From NCBI RefSeq assembly GCF_038502225.1, contig NC_091382.1, positions 13,873,376 to 13,937,375 of the forward strand: DNA of 64,000 nt. The letters run 5' to 3'. A program made the position numbers and the translations under genes. Positions 55,389-64,000 of the stretch are shown here, piece after piece (positions within the stretch are counted from its first letter, which is position 1; each line of letters starts with the position of its first letter). This DNA comes from Cherax quadricarinatus (Eukaryota; Arthropoda; Malacostraca; Decapoda; Parastacidae). The notes beneath the pieces were generated by a model, which ran no database searches, was not told where the DNA came from, and saw only the letters and a program-made list of their open reading frames with translations.

Positions 55389-55714
55389 ATACCATGCTTC
55401 TGAACCCCCCTGTAGAGAATTTCACATAGAGATCAATATGTGCAGATCTACACATTTCTTAGTTATCTTTTATTGGTTAATTTAAACATGTGTTACTAAA
55501 GTACACCAAGTCTGTCCTATGTTAACATTATGTATTTTTTTTATCTGAAGTAGTTAATCATAATAAGATGCATGTGCTGTATTAAGGTATTTAAACGAGG
55601 AAACTTTTCTCCAGGAATGACTTATTCAGTCCTACAGATGTTTTCACAGGCAGAGTTTATACAGTCAAGAAGAGGTACAAAGAGGTGAGATAAATACAGT
55701 TGCGATATAGATGA

Positions 55715-56203
55715 TGGTAGGTAATGTTATCTCTGATAGGTAATGTTATCTCTGGTAGGTAATGTTATCTCTGATAGGTAATGTTATCTCTGGTAGGTAA
55801 TGTTATCTCTGGTAGGTAATGTTATCTCTGGTAGGCAATGTTATCTCTGGTAGGTAATGTTACTCTTTTAGGTAATGTTATCACTGGTAGGTAATGTTAT
55901 CTCTGGTAGGTAATGTTATCTCTGGTAGGTAATGTTATTTCTTGTAGGTAATGTTATCTCTGGTAGGTAATGTTATCTCTGGTAGGTAATGTTATCTTTG
56001 ATAGGTAATGTTATCTCTGGCAGGTAATGTTATTTCTGGTAAGTAACGTTATCTCTGGTAGGTAATGTTATCTCTGGTAGGTAATGTTATCTCTGATAGG
56101 TAATGTTATCTCTGGTAGGCAATGTTATCTCCTGTAGGTAATGTTATCTCTTGTTGGTAATGTTATCTCTTGTAGGTAATGTTATCTCTTGTAGGTGTTG
56201 TTA
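55715..56203 (-). repeat. 19-bp satellite, opposite orientation
   Basis: About 25 copies of the reverse complement of the unit at 18861-19801 (GGTAGGTAATGTTATCTCT). More varied than the main block. Confidence 0.93.
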
Positions 56204-56207
56204 TCTG

Positions 56208-57544
56208 GGATGGGGTTCACTTATCCAGGGCAGGTGTGGGTTTTCTTACTAGCTCTGTTGAGGGGGTTGTTAGGACTTTAAACTAGGATTGCTAATGAAT
56301 CAAAGACTAATCCAAAGGGGTTCTTTCAAGTGTATAGGACGAAGGTGAAGGAAAAAGTAGGATCTGTGAAAATTGGGAATAGACAGCTGACGGATAACGA
56401 ACTGGAAATGTGTTCCTTATTCAATGACTATTTTTTGTCAGCTTTTACACAGGAAGATGTAAATGAGATTCCAGTAATTAAAAATCATTTAGTTCATGAT
56501 GAATTTAAATTAACTAATATTACTGTAACGAGAAACATGGTTATTAAACAGATAGACGAACTGAAGCAAAATAAGTCCCCAGGACCCGATGAGTTGTTTC
56601 CCAGGGTACTTAAGGAATGCAAGATGGAGCTTAGTCAGCCATTAACGAGTGTGTTTAATGCGTCCATCCTTACCGGTGTTGTGCCAGAGTTGTGGAAGAT
56701 GGCTAACGTGGTTCCTATATTCAAATCAGGGGATAAGTCCTCTCCTTCAAATTACCGTACAATAATCCTGACATCTATAGTGGGCAAATTATTAGAATCA
56801 ATTATAGCTGACATTATTAGAAGTCACCTTGAAGAGCATAACTTGATAAATGAATCTCAGCATGGATTCATGAGAGGTCGTTCCTGCCTGACAAACTTAC
56901 TGACGTTCTTCAATAGAACATTTGAGGCAGTTGACAGTGATAAGGAATATGATATTCTTTATTTCGATTTTAGTAAAGCCTTCGATAGAGTACCTCACAA
57001 GAGACTCTTAAGAAAAGTGGCAGCTCATGGTATAGGAGGTATAGTTCTAGCATGGATGGAGGTGTGGCTTACCAATAGAAAGCAGAGAGTTACCATTAAT
57101 GGCTTGAAATATAAATGGGGATTAGTCACTAGTGGCATTCCACAAGGATCAGTTTTAGGCCCTCTCTTGTTCATAATTTACATTAATGACATTCATGAAG
57201 GAATTACGAGTGACATGAGTGAATTTGCTGATGATACAAAGATAGGCAGTATAATTCATTCTGAGGAGGATAGCAATGAACTCCAGGAGGATTTGGACAA
57301 ATTAATGTCCTGGTCTACAAAATGGCATATGAAGTTCAATGTGCATAAGTGTAAGGTACTAGTCCTTGGTAATGAAAATAACCCTCGAAGCTATAATCTA
57401 TGTGAAGTAGAGCTTGATCATACAGAATGTGAAAAAGACTTGAGAGTCATGGTAAGCAGAAATCTAAAGCCAAGACAGCAGTGCCTTAGTGTGCGCAACA
57501 AGCCCAACAGATTACTTGGATTTATCTCAAGAAGTGTAAGTAAC
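56208..57544 (+). pseudogene. CR1 copy, endonuclease deleted, cut by Ty3/gypsy LTR
   Basis: Starts with the last ~25 codons of ORF1 (DGVHLSRAGVGFLTS), then near 56295 jumps to the RT N-terminus, so the endonuclease is missing. RT is open from 56330: [94 protein letters not shown]. The frame runs into the LTR at 57545, adding a spurious tail. The 3' part of this CR1 must lie beyond the gypsy element, outside the window. Confidence 0.88.
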
Positions 57545-57970
57545 TGTGGCATGCAAAGAGTACGTAACCTTCATTCGGCGCATGTACACACCCTCATTTA
57601 CAGGCTACCTCCCCCATCCAGCAAACCAGGTTGCTAAGAGTTGATGATGGGGCCCCGTCGTTCAACTAGTGACCAGCTTCTAGCCAATAAGAAGAAGGTT
57701 TTGGCAATCACATAGGTTATGTGGGTACCACTGTCCTGTCTGCCCTTGTCATTCCCATTCTAGAGCTGGTTGAAGCACGGTCTGCTATCTTGTGGCTTCT
57801 ATTTCTGCCTTGCTTAGCGTGGAGTACACTATACTTATCACTGTAAATAGTGTACATATTGCTGTTCTAAATTGGTGAAGGATAATATAAGTCTAAACTT
57901 TTTCTGCTGTGTTTATTTTGCTCCCATTACACCCGGGATAACAGGCCATTTGGAATCCTGGGTTGTAATA
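57545..57970 (+). repeat. Ty3/gypsy 5' LTR
   Basis: Begins TGTGGCATGCAAAGAGTACG and is repeated at 63936. The end is inferred from the putative primer-binding site at 57971, giving about 426 bp. An imperfect hairpin (attacacccgggat / atcctgggttgtaat) sits at its 3' end. Confidence 0.7.
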
Positions 57971-57988
57971 TAGGGGCCTGTCTGGGAG
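57971..57988 (+). promoter_or_regulatory. Putative primer-binding site
   Basis: TAGGGGCCTGTCTGGGAG resembles the tRNA-Pro type retroelement primer site (13 of 18 positions by my alignment from memory). Weak. Confidence 0.3.
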
Positions 57989-58425
57989 CTGGAGCTGGAC
58001 TTAGAGAAACGGTTGAGCTTAGGGTGAAGCTCGTAGCAGGAACATTGTGCAGCTTGCTGTCTGGCAATGCATTAGCTTTGCCTACACTTTTCAAATTTTG
58101 CGTGTCAGTTACTTTATGGTCAGCCTTGCTATTGAGTGATCGTTCAACAGCTCGCTACTAGCTTGTTCGGTGTGCTCGCTTCGCTATGGTCAATCCTCTA
58201 GAACAGTGTAGCTGTCTGGCATTGCTTTACAAATTTTGCGTGTCAGTTGTTACTAGCCTGTTCGGTGTGGAGAATTTAGCAGTCGGCTTTGCATGTATGC
58301 GTATTCTGCAATCGTACTGTGTATAGCTAAGCGTGTTCTGCAAATTAACGTGTTACATTGGGGTATTCTGCAATCGTAATGTGCATAGCGAATAACTTAC
58401 GCCACCTAGACGAGTAAGACGTCTG

Positions 58426-59982
58426 GTGTCAGCATATACTTTGCATAACCTACCTAAATTGTCCCTACAGCGTTGTTGGAAAATTGCTCGTTCCATTGGC
58501 ATTAAAAGCAAACGCACTCTCACAGCTGCGCAACTGCGTTCATTGATTGCTGACAAATTTATAGAAGAAGAGATGGCACATCAGACTCCTTCCTCTACGG
58601 GAGCTAGGGCAAAAACTACTATGTTCTCGCAGGAGGAAGATGATACACCTATGGAGCAAAATGGTCAGTATAGTGCAGCTGGGTTGTCTCAAGGTGAATC
58701 AGCATCGTTGGCACTTGAGCTGGCAAAAATCAATCTTGAGCAAACTAGGGAACAGAGAGCATTCGTAAGAGAAGAATTTGATAGGGAAAGAGAAAGGAGG
58801 CAGTTTTCGCATTCTGTAAACAATTTTAGTTTACAGAAAGCAGTACAGTTTGTTCCCCGCTTCAATGAGGCCGAACCAGAACAATTTTTCACAAGCTTTG
58901 AAAATAAGGCTCGAGCCTTGAGGAGACCGGAACAGCATTGGGCATCGTTGGTTCATACAGCAATGTTTGGTAAGGCACAGGAATTTACGTCAGTATTAAA
59001 TGACGATGAATTTTCTGATTATCAAGCAGTGAAGACCACAGTGTTGGGAGCATGTACATGTATCCCAGCCAAATATAAAAAACTTTTCAAGCTGGGCAGA
59101 CGACAGCTTGGTCAACCCCTAGTGGACTTTGTGAGATGGCAAACCAAAGCTTTTACCAGCTGGTATAAAGCAAGTGGTGTCTCTACCTTTGAGGAGCTGG
59201 TACAGCTTATTCTGATTGATAACCTGCTGGAGTCTGTGGGACCAGAGGTTCGAGCCTTTCTGCAGGATCGTGACTTAACCACTGCATTGGAGGCAGCCAG
59301 GTTGGCTGATACCTTCAAAACTAACCGCTCCTTGTCCAAGCGGTCTCATCTCTCTTTTCAACAGCCTGGCATGAGCAGAGATCATCAACCTTGGAGAATG
59401 AAGTGCCAGCCGGAGGGAGAACGTCTACGTCAGCCAACTAAGTCACCTGGTGAGCCACGCTTCTCAACTTATGGTCTACCTGCTGAGAGACAAACTACTC
59501 GACATGGTGTATCTCGACAACAGTATCCAGAGAGACACCAGCCAGAGCGACACCAGTTGCAACGTCTGCAGAGAGTAAAGGGCAAGCCTGTCGTCTGCTT
59601 CCTTTGTAACAAAGTAGGTCATATCCATCCCAACTGCCCCCACAAACCCCAACCCATTGGGAAAATCTCTAATATCCCTAGTAACATGTCTCCGAGAGAA
59701 GTAGAAAAAGGTATGGCCCCTTATTATTGCAAGAGTCTTATTTCCCTTCAGGAAAACTCAGAAACAACTGAAGTAAAGACCTTTAGAGATACTGGAGAAT
59801 ATTGCTCACTTGTAAGAGAAGGAATACTACCCCTTTCAGAGAACACTTCCTTGAATTCCTCTGTTTTTGTTGGAAGCATTTGGAGGAGCTATATATTCTG
59901 TCCCTTGTACTCAAATATTAAACTTGACTGTAGGTGTCTCAAAAGGATTCCCCATGAAAGATGCCATGTTATTACTGGGTAA
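58426..59982 (+). CDS. Ty3/gypsy Gag and start of protease
   Basis: Open for 518 residues. An N-terminal SAP-like helical motif (LPKLSLQRCWKIARSIGIKS), an acidic linker, a charged helix (LELAKINLEQTREQRAFVRE), then a capsid/SCAN-like domain from about 145 (FVPRFNEAEPEQFFTSFENK ... ILIDNLLESVGPEVRAFLQD) and a zinc knuckle CFLCNKVGHIHPNC. The protease begins near 59760 with the active site RDTG at 59785-59796. The frame opens after a stop at 58393; no ATG precedes the SAP-like region. The conventional first ATG is at 58573, so the original start may have decayed (GTG at 58426). One extra base near 59870 shifts the protease C-terminus out of frame. Leader 57989-58395 is non-coding. Confidence 0.8.
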   Translation: MSAYTLHNLPKLSLQRCWKIARSIGIKSKRTLTAAQLRSLIADKFIEEEMAHQTPSSTGARAKTTMFSQEEDDTPMEQNGQYSAAGLSQGESASLALELAKINLEQTREQRAFVREEFDRERERRQFSHSVNNFSLQKAVQFVPRFNEAEPEQFFTSFENKARALRRPEQHWASLVHTAMFGKAQEFTSVLNDDEFSDYQAVKTTVLGACTCIPAKYKKLFKLGRRQLGQPLVDFVRWQTKAFTSWYKASGVSTFEELVQLILIDNLLESVGPEVRAFLQDRDLTTALEAARLADTFKTNRSLSKRSHLSFQQPGMSRDHQPWRMKCQPEGERLRQPTKSPGEPRFSTYGLPAERQTTRHGVSRQQYPERHQPERHQLQRLQRVKGKPVVCFLCNKVGHIHPNCPHKPQPIGKISNIPSNMSPREVEKGMAPYYCKSLISLQENSETTEVKTFRDTGEYCSLVREGILPLSENTSLNSSVFVGSIWRSYIFCPLYSNIKLDCRCLKRIPHERCHVITG

Positions 59983-60762
59983 TAACATTACTACTGTTAA
60001 TGCGTATCCTGAACCTATAATGAGGAATTCTTCTCCGGTGTTGGCCATAACTCGGGCAACATCCTAAGGGTTGTCTTGAGAGAATGTTGACCTATCCTTG
60101 GACGACTCCGATCTCGGAATAGCCACTTTGTTTTATGAGGCACACCGGCCGGAGCCTCGTAAATCAAGTGAACAGACCCCGATCAAGCCTTCCAATTCCC
60201 AGGTTGCAGGATTGCCAGATGTCTCTGTTTCCATGCCCAAGGGACTGTCCTTTCGGAAGGAACAACGAAAGGATTCGCTTTTCAGGCAGCCATGGGTAAA
60301 TCGAGTGCTACCACATTTCCTGTGACAAAGGAAGCAGAAGCCGCTTTCCATACTCTCAAACAGGACATTGAAAACTCAGTAGTTGCATAAAATTTATGTA
60401 CAGTGCAAATATTACAATGGGTACTTGACTGTAGGTGTCTCAAAAGGATTCCCCATGAAAGATGCCATGTTATTACTGGGTAATAACATTACTACTGTTA
60501 ATGCGGAATTCTTCTCCGGTGTTGGCCATAACTCGGGCAACATCCTAAGGGTTGTCCGATCTCGGAATAGCCACTTTGTTTTATGAGGCACACCGGCCGG
60601 AGCCTCGTAAATCAAGTGAACAGACCCCGATCAAGCCTTCCAATTCCCAGGTTGCAGGATTGCCAGATGTCTCTGTTTCCATGCCCAAGGGACTGTCCTT
60701 TCGGAAGGAACAACGAAAGGACCCTTCTTTAAAATTCGCTTTTCAGGCAGCCATGGGTAAAT
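59922..60762 (+). repeat. Direct duplication of protease end and pre-integrase segment
   Basis: Copy 1 59922-60302 and copy 2 60423-60762 share acttgactgtaggtgtctca through catgggtaaatc. Copy 1 has two extra pieces (21 and about 33 bases) and lacks about 13 bases present in copy 2. Between them, 60303-60422 encodes KSSATTFPVTKEAEAAFHTL..., which looks like the RT-RNase H connection of another Ty3/gypsy lineage. Confidence 0.85.
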
Positions 60763-61900
60763 CCTCTTTGGGTCATCCGTTCAAGTATGAAGTTAAAAAC
60801 GATTATTTGATCTACACTGAGACTGGTAAGGAGATAGAGGGCCGGCAATTGTATGACAGGTTAGTGGTTCTAATCAAGTTTAGACCTCAAATATTAAATA
60901 TAGCTCATAATACTTCATTAGGAGGTCACTTAGTAATAACAAAAACCTTGTATAGAATCACAAAAGAATTTTATTGGCCAAAATTAAAAAAAGATGTGAA
61001 GAATCATATTAGGTGTTGCCGAGAATGTCAGCAAGTAGGGAAACCTGGACATTCCATTAAACCTGCACCTCTCCAACCTGTACCTGCTGATGGAGAACCT
61101 TTTGCAGATTTAATTATAGATTGTGTAGGCCCACTACCTAGGTCAAAGTCTGGAAATCAATATTTATTTACGATTATGGATAAAGTAACCAGATATCCTG
61201 AAGCAATTCCCATGCATAGTATTAATACTAAAGCTATTCTCAAAGCTTTAACCAAATTCATTTCTTGTTTTGGAATTCCTAAAACTATTCAAAGTGATCA
61301 AGGTACTAACTTTACTGCCAAAGCATTTAGGGATGTATTAACTAGGTTAGGGATAATCCGCAACTTATCCACTGCCTATCATCCTCAGTCCCAAAGCGCC
61401 TTGGAAAGATTCCATCAGACGTTAAAAACCATGATGAGAACTTTTTGCATGCACTTTCCTACAGACTGGGATGAATCACTACCTTTGTTGTTGTTCTCAG
61501 TATGAGAGACGGTGCAAGAGTCTACAGGGTATAGTCCGTTTGAGCTGATCTTTGGGCACAATGTACGAGGTCCTCTTCAGGTGCTCAAAAAAGGATGGAT
61601 GGGAGAAGACGTTAGCTCAACACTCTACAACCCGTCAGTTAGCCAAGGCTAACCTAAAGACAGCTCAAAGTAAGATGAAACAGAGTATGACAGAAGAGCA
61701 CAGAAGTGCTCCTTCCATCCAGGAGACAAGGTGTTGGTGCAGGAACCTATACCTGGCCACACCTTGAAAGCTAGATTTACGGGACCTATGCAGATTGTAA
61801 GTAGATTATCTGATGTGAATTATGTGGTAGCTCCCATTGATAAGACCTCAAAAACTAAAACTTACCACATTGACCAATTAAAATATTTCCATACACCAGA
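60700..61900 (+). pseudogene. Ty3/gypsy integrase, broken
   Basis: Zinc-binding HHCC domain (HNTSLGGHL ... CCRECQ), then the DDE core: Asp in IIDCVGPLPRSKSGNQYLFT, Asp in SDQGTNF, Glu in QSALERFHQTLKTM. The C-terminal module has GYSPFELIFGHNVRGPLQVL and ARFTGPMQIVSRLSDVNYVV. Lesions: an in-frame TGA at 61503-61505 where relatives would be expected to have an Arg codon, and frameshifts near 61590 and 61710. It joins the RT linker directly at about 61900. Confidence 0.88.
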
Positions 61901-63180
61901 TAAAGTCCCAGTAATGACTCTGTCCTCTACCTCTGAGGACGACTCTGATTCTTTGCACTCTATCTCCGAAATTAATATTAAACTTTCAAATTCTGTACTT
62001 CTCAAGGATCCTAGCCCTTTAATGGAGAGACTATCTGAAACTCAAGCAACAAATTTAACTGAGCTTCTACAGTCATATCCTAATATTTTTCGGATGTGCC
62101 GAAAAAATGTACGTTAGGTTATCATGATGTAGATGTGGGAAACTCTAAACCAATTAAACTCTCCCCCTACAGAGCTAATCCTGAAAAGCAAAGGTTACTT
62201 CAGCAGGAAGTAGAATTTTTGTTAAAGCATGGTTTAGTGGAGGAGTCATCTAGTCCATGGGCTTCACCGTGCATCCTTGTGAAGAAGGCTGATGGAGGGT
62301 TTCGTATGTGTACAGACTACCGTAAGGTGAATGAGGTCACAATTACAGATGCTTACCCTCTTCCTCGTCTGGATGACGTAATTGACTTTGTGGGTAAGGC
62401 TACTTTTGTGTCCAAGTTAGACCTCCTTAAAGGTTACTATCAGGTACCTTTGACAGATAAGGCGAAGGAAATCTCTGCCTTCGTAATTCCAGGAGGTCAT
62501 TATCAATACACAGTTATCCCCTTCGGAATGAAAAATTCCCCCTCTTCATTCCAGAAACTTATCCATCAGGCTACTAAAGAACTTGAAGGCACGACAGCAT
62601 ACCTAGATGATATTGTTGTCGTGTCTGATACTTGGGATCAACACCTGGAGTTTACCTGGAGAGAGTTCCGGGGGTCAACGCCCCCGCGGCCCGGTCTGTG
62701 ACCAGGCCTCCTGGTGGATCAGAGCCTGATCAACCAGGCTGTTGCTGCTGGCTGCACGCAAACCAATGTACGAGCCACAGCCCAGCTGGTCAGGAATCGA
62801 CTTTAGGTGCTTGTCCAGTGCCAGCTTGAAGACTGCCAGGGGTCTGTTGGTAATCCCCCTTATAACACCTACTTAGACTTAAGGCTTTTTTTGAGACCTT
62901 TAAGAGTTCCCATTTAACAGTTAATTTATCTAAATCTTCCTTTGGCCAGGCTACTGTCACTTTTCTAGGCCATGAAGTAGGCAGTGGTAAAGTTGCACCT
63001 AAACTTGCTAAAGTTCTTGCTATTAAAGATTATCCAGTTCCTCATGATAGGAAATCTCTTCAACATTTCCTAGGCATGATACGATTTTACAGAAGATTCT
63101 GTAAGAATTTCTCAGATATTGTAGCCCCTCTTACCTCTCTTACCAGTCCAAAGTTCCCTTTAATTGGACCCCAGATTGTC
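61901..63180 (+). pseudogene. Ty3/gypsy reverse transcriptase, interrupted
   Basis: After a Ser/Asp-rich linker the RT runs: PYRANPEKQRLLQQEVEFLL, SPWASPCILVKKADGGFRMC, DYRKVNEVT, FVSKLDLLKGYYQVPL, FVIPGGHYQYTVIPFGMKNS, catalytic YLDD in TTAYLDDIVV. Then the LINE-C insert, then FLGHEVGSGKVAPKLAKV, FLGMIRFYRRFCKNFSDIVA. A frameshift near 62090 precedes the core. Motifs are otherwise well kept. Confidence 0.9.
62640..62870 (-). mobile_element. LINE-C 3'-end insertion in gypsy RT, 7-bp TSD
   Basis: 217 bp (62647-62863) consisting only of the last part of LINE-C, in minus orientation, flanked by aacacct (62640-62646 and 62864-62870). It interrupts the RT just after DTWDQHL. Extreme 5' truncation. 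Confidence 0.93.
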
Positions 63181-63183
63181 AAA

Positions 63184-63623
63184 CTTCTTTTGACAAAGCG
63201 AAAAGAATATTGTGTACTGCACCCATTCTCTTGTCTCCAGACTTCTCCAAACCTTTTTCATTACAGGTTGATGCTTGTGAGTCTGGGGCTGGGGCAGTAC
63301 TATTACAAATCGGGAACAAGGAGTTGCAGCCTGTAGCATACTTTTCAGCCAAGTTCCAGCCACATCATAGGGCTTACTCTACCATTGAAAAAGAAGCCCT
63401 CGCGCTGGTACTGGCTTTGGAGCATTTCGATGTTTATGTGGGCCAGACATCGCAGGTGGTTACAGTCTACAGTGATCACAATCCTCTAGTATATCTCCAA
63501 GCCATGAAGAACCACAACACAATGCTCATGCACTGGACGCTAAGACTGCAACTGTACTCACTCAGAATTAAATATATTGCCGGCAAAGAAAATGTTTTGG
63601 CGGACTCTTTATCTAGAGTCTAA
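63184..63623 (+). pseudogene. Ty3/gypsy RNase H
   Basis: Open from 63210: APILLSPDFSKPFSLQVDAC, GAGAVLLQIGNKELQPVAYF, YSTIEKEALALVLALEHFDV, VTVYSDHNPLVYL and ENVLADSLSRV at the end. Contains the DAC, E and SD acidic positions of RNase H. A shift near 63180 separates it from the RT. It ends pol; no integrase follows. Confidence 0.9.
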
Positions 63624-63935
63624 TATTTTTATTTATTTAGGCTAGGATGTTATATTTTTGGTAACCCCTTTTCACGCTCTTTTTTTTATCCCCTGGTGTG
63701 GTTTTTTATTTTAGTGAGGGGATGCGGGCTACCGTCCGCCTGTATCTTGGACCTATGCTAGCCTAACTGACTGCTGTCTCACTCTGAGTTTAGGGTTTGG
63801 CTTTTTGTCATGAGAAAAGCTGAGCTCTAAGAGTTGGATGGTGGAGAGGAAAGGCAGTCCCATTATTTTGTGCTATGGCAGCAAGGTTACCACTGGGAGG
63901 TGGCAGCCTAATCCTGAGCCTTCTCAGGGTGGGGG
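63624..63935 (+). other. Gypsy 3' non-coding region and polypurine tract
   Basis: 312 bp without ORF between RNase H stop and 3' LTR. GGGTGGGGG at 63927-63935 directly precedes the LTR and is the likely plus-strand primer. Confidence 0.7.
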
Positions 63936-64000
63936 TGCGGCATGCAAAGAGTACGTAACCTTTATTCAGCACATGTACACACCCTCATTTACAGGCTATC
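63936..64000 (+). repeat. Ty3/gypsy 3' LTR (start only)
   Basis: 65 bases matching 57545-57609 with 5 differences, all transitions. The window ends inside it. Confidence 0.9.

Larger units (their letters stand above)
57545..64000 (+). mobile_element. Ty3/gypsy element with IN before RT (Gmr1-like), incomplete
   Basis: 5' LTR (from 57545), leader, gag-protease (58426-59982), a duplicated stretch (59922-60762), integrase (about 60700-61900), RT (62096-63180, split by a LINE-C insert), RNase H (63184-63623), purine tract and start of the 3' LTR (63936). Integrase lies upstream of RT, unlike most Ty3/gypsy and as in Gmr1-type elements. The first 65 bases of the two LTRs differ at 5 sites, all transitions, so the insertion is not recent. 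Confidence 0.88.

Noticed and set aside
57901..57970. Hairpin near the gypsy LTR end as a regulatory RNA structure
   Set aside because: Imperfect pairing and no supporting evidence of function.

Overview
This is eukaryotic repeat-rich intergenic DNA, most likely from a crustacean (decapod is my best guess, from the mix of CR1, other LINE, BEL and Penelope-like debris with very abundant microsatellites; the sequence alone does not prove it). I found no host protein gene, rRNA or functional tRNA gene. Every recognisable coding stretch belongs to a transposable element, nearly all of them broken. A 100-N assembly gap lies at 5738-5837.

Layout. 1-2542: 22-bp and 20-bp minisatellites, a CT microsatellite, a LINE 3' end and an old BEL/Pao LTR. 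2560-5737: an old LINE (family F, minus) interrupted by a two-headed tRNA-derived SINE. 5838-6464: a ~190-bp tandem repeat and an ATT microsatellite. 6465-17914: one BEL/Pao element on the minus strand, split by two LINEs, one in each LTR (LINE-A at 7219-10936, LINE-C at 14529-17712). 18200-28471: a 19-bp satellite broken up by LINE-C copies, a nearly full-length CR1 with a GDSL/SGNH-type ORF1, and a Penelope-like fragment with a hammerhead-like core. 28686-31503: a LINE-C endonuclease copy split by a 1.7-kb TTAA-flanked piggyBac-like element that holds a perfect 66-bp-arm palindrome. 31504-42778: a CR1 (minus) split by LINE-B, which has an intact ~984-aa ORF, by a second BEL/Pao copy and by an RTE-like fragment. 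42779-49816: a third BEL fragment, LINE-C with a snap-back end, and another CR1. 49817-56207: LINE-A/B relics holding a second piggyBac-like element and a Tigger fossil, a degraded integrase relic, a hAT MITE with a clean 8-bp target duplication, and the 19-bp satellite in the opposite orientation. 56208-57544: an internally deleted CR1. 57545-64000: a Ty3/gypsy element running off the window.

Most notable points. (1) The Ty3/gypsy element has integrase upstream of reverse transcriptase (Gag-PR-IN-RT-RH), the Gmr1-type order. (2) The two longer BEL/Pao copies lack RT, RNase H and integrase, carry the same three frame breaks, and share a junction with LINE-A 5' UTR, which points to copying of an already dead unit. 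(3) Several independent snap-back or template-switch scars are readable at base resolution. (4) LINE-B is open throughout, and its relative LINE-A is interrupted by one in-frame stop, so this family is the most recently active here.
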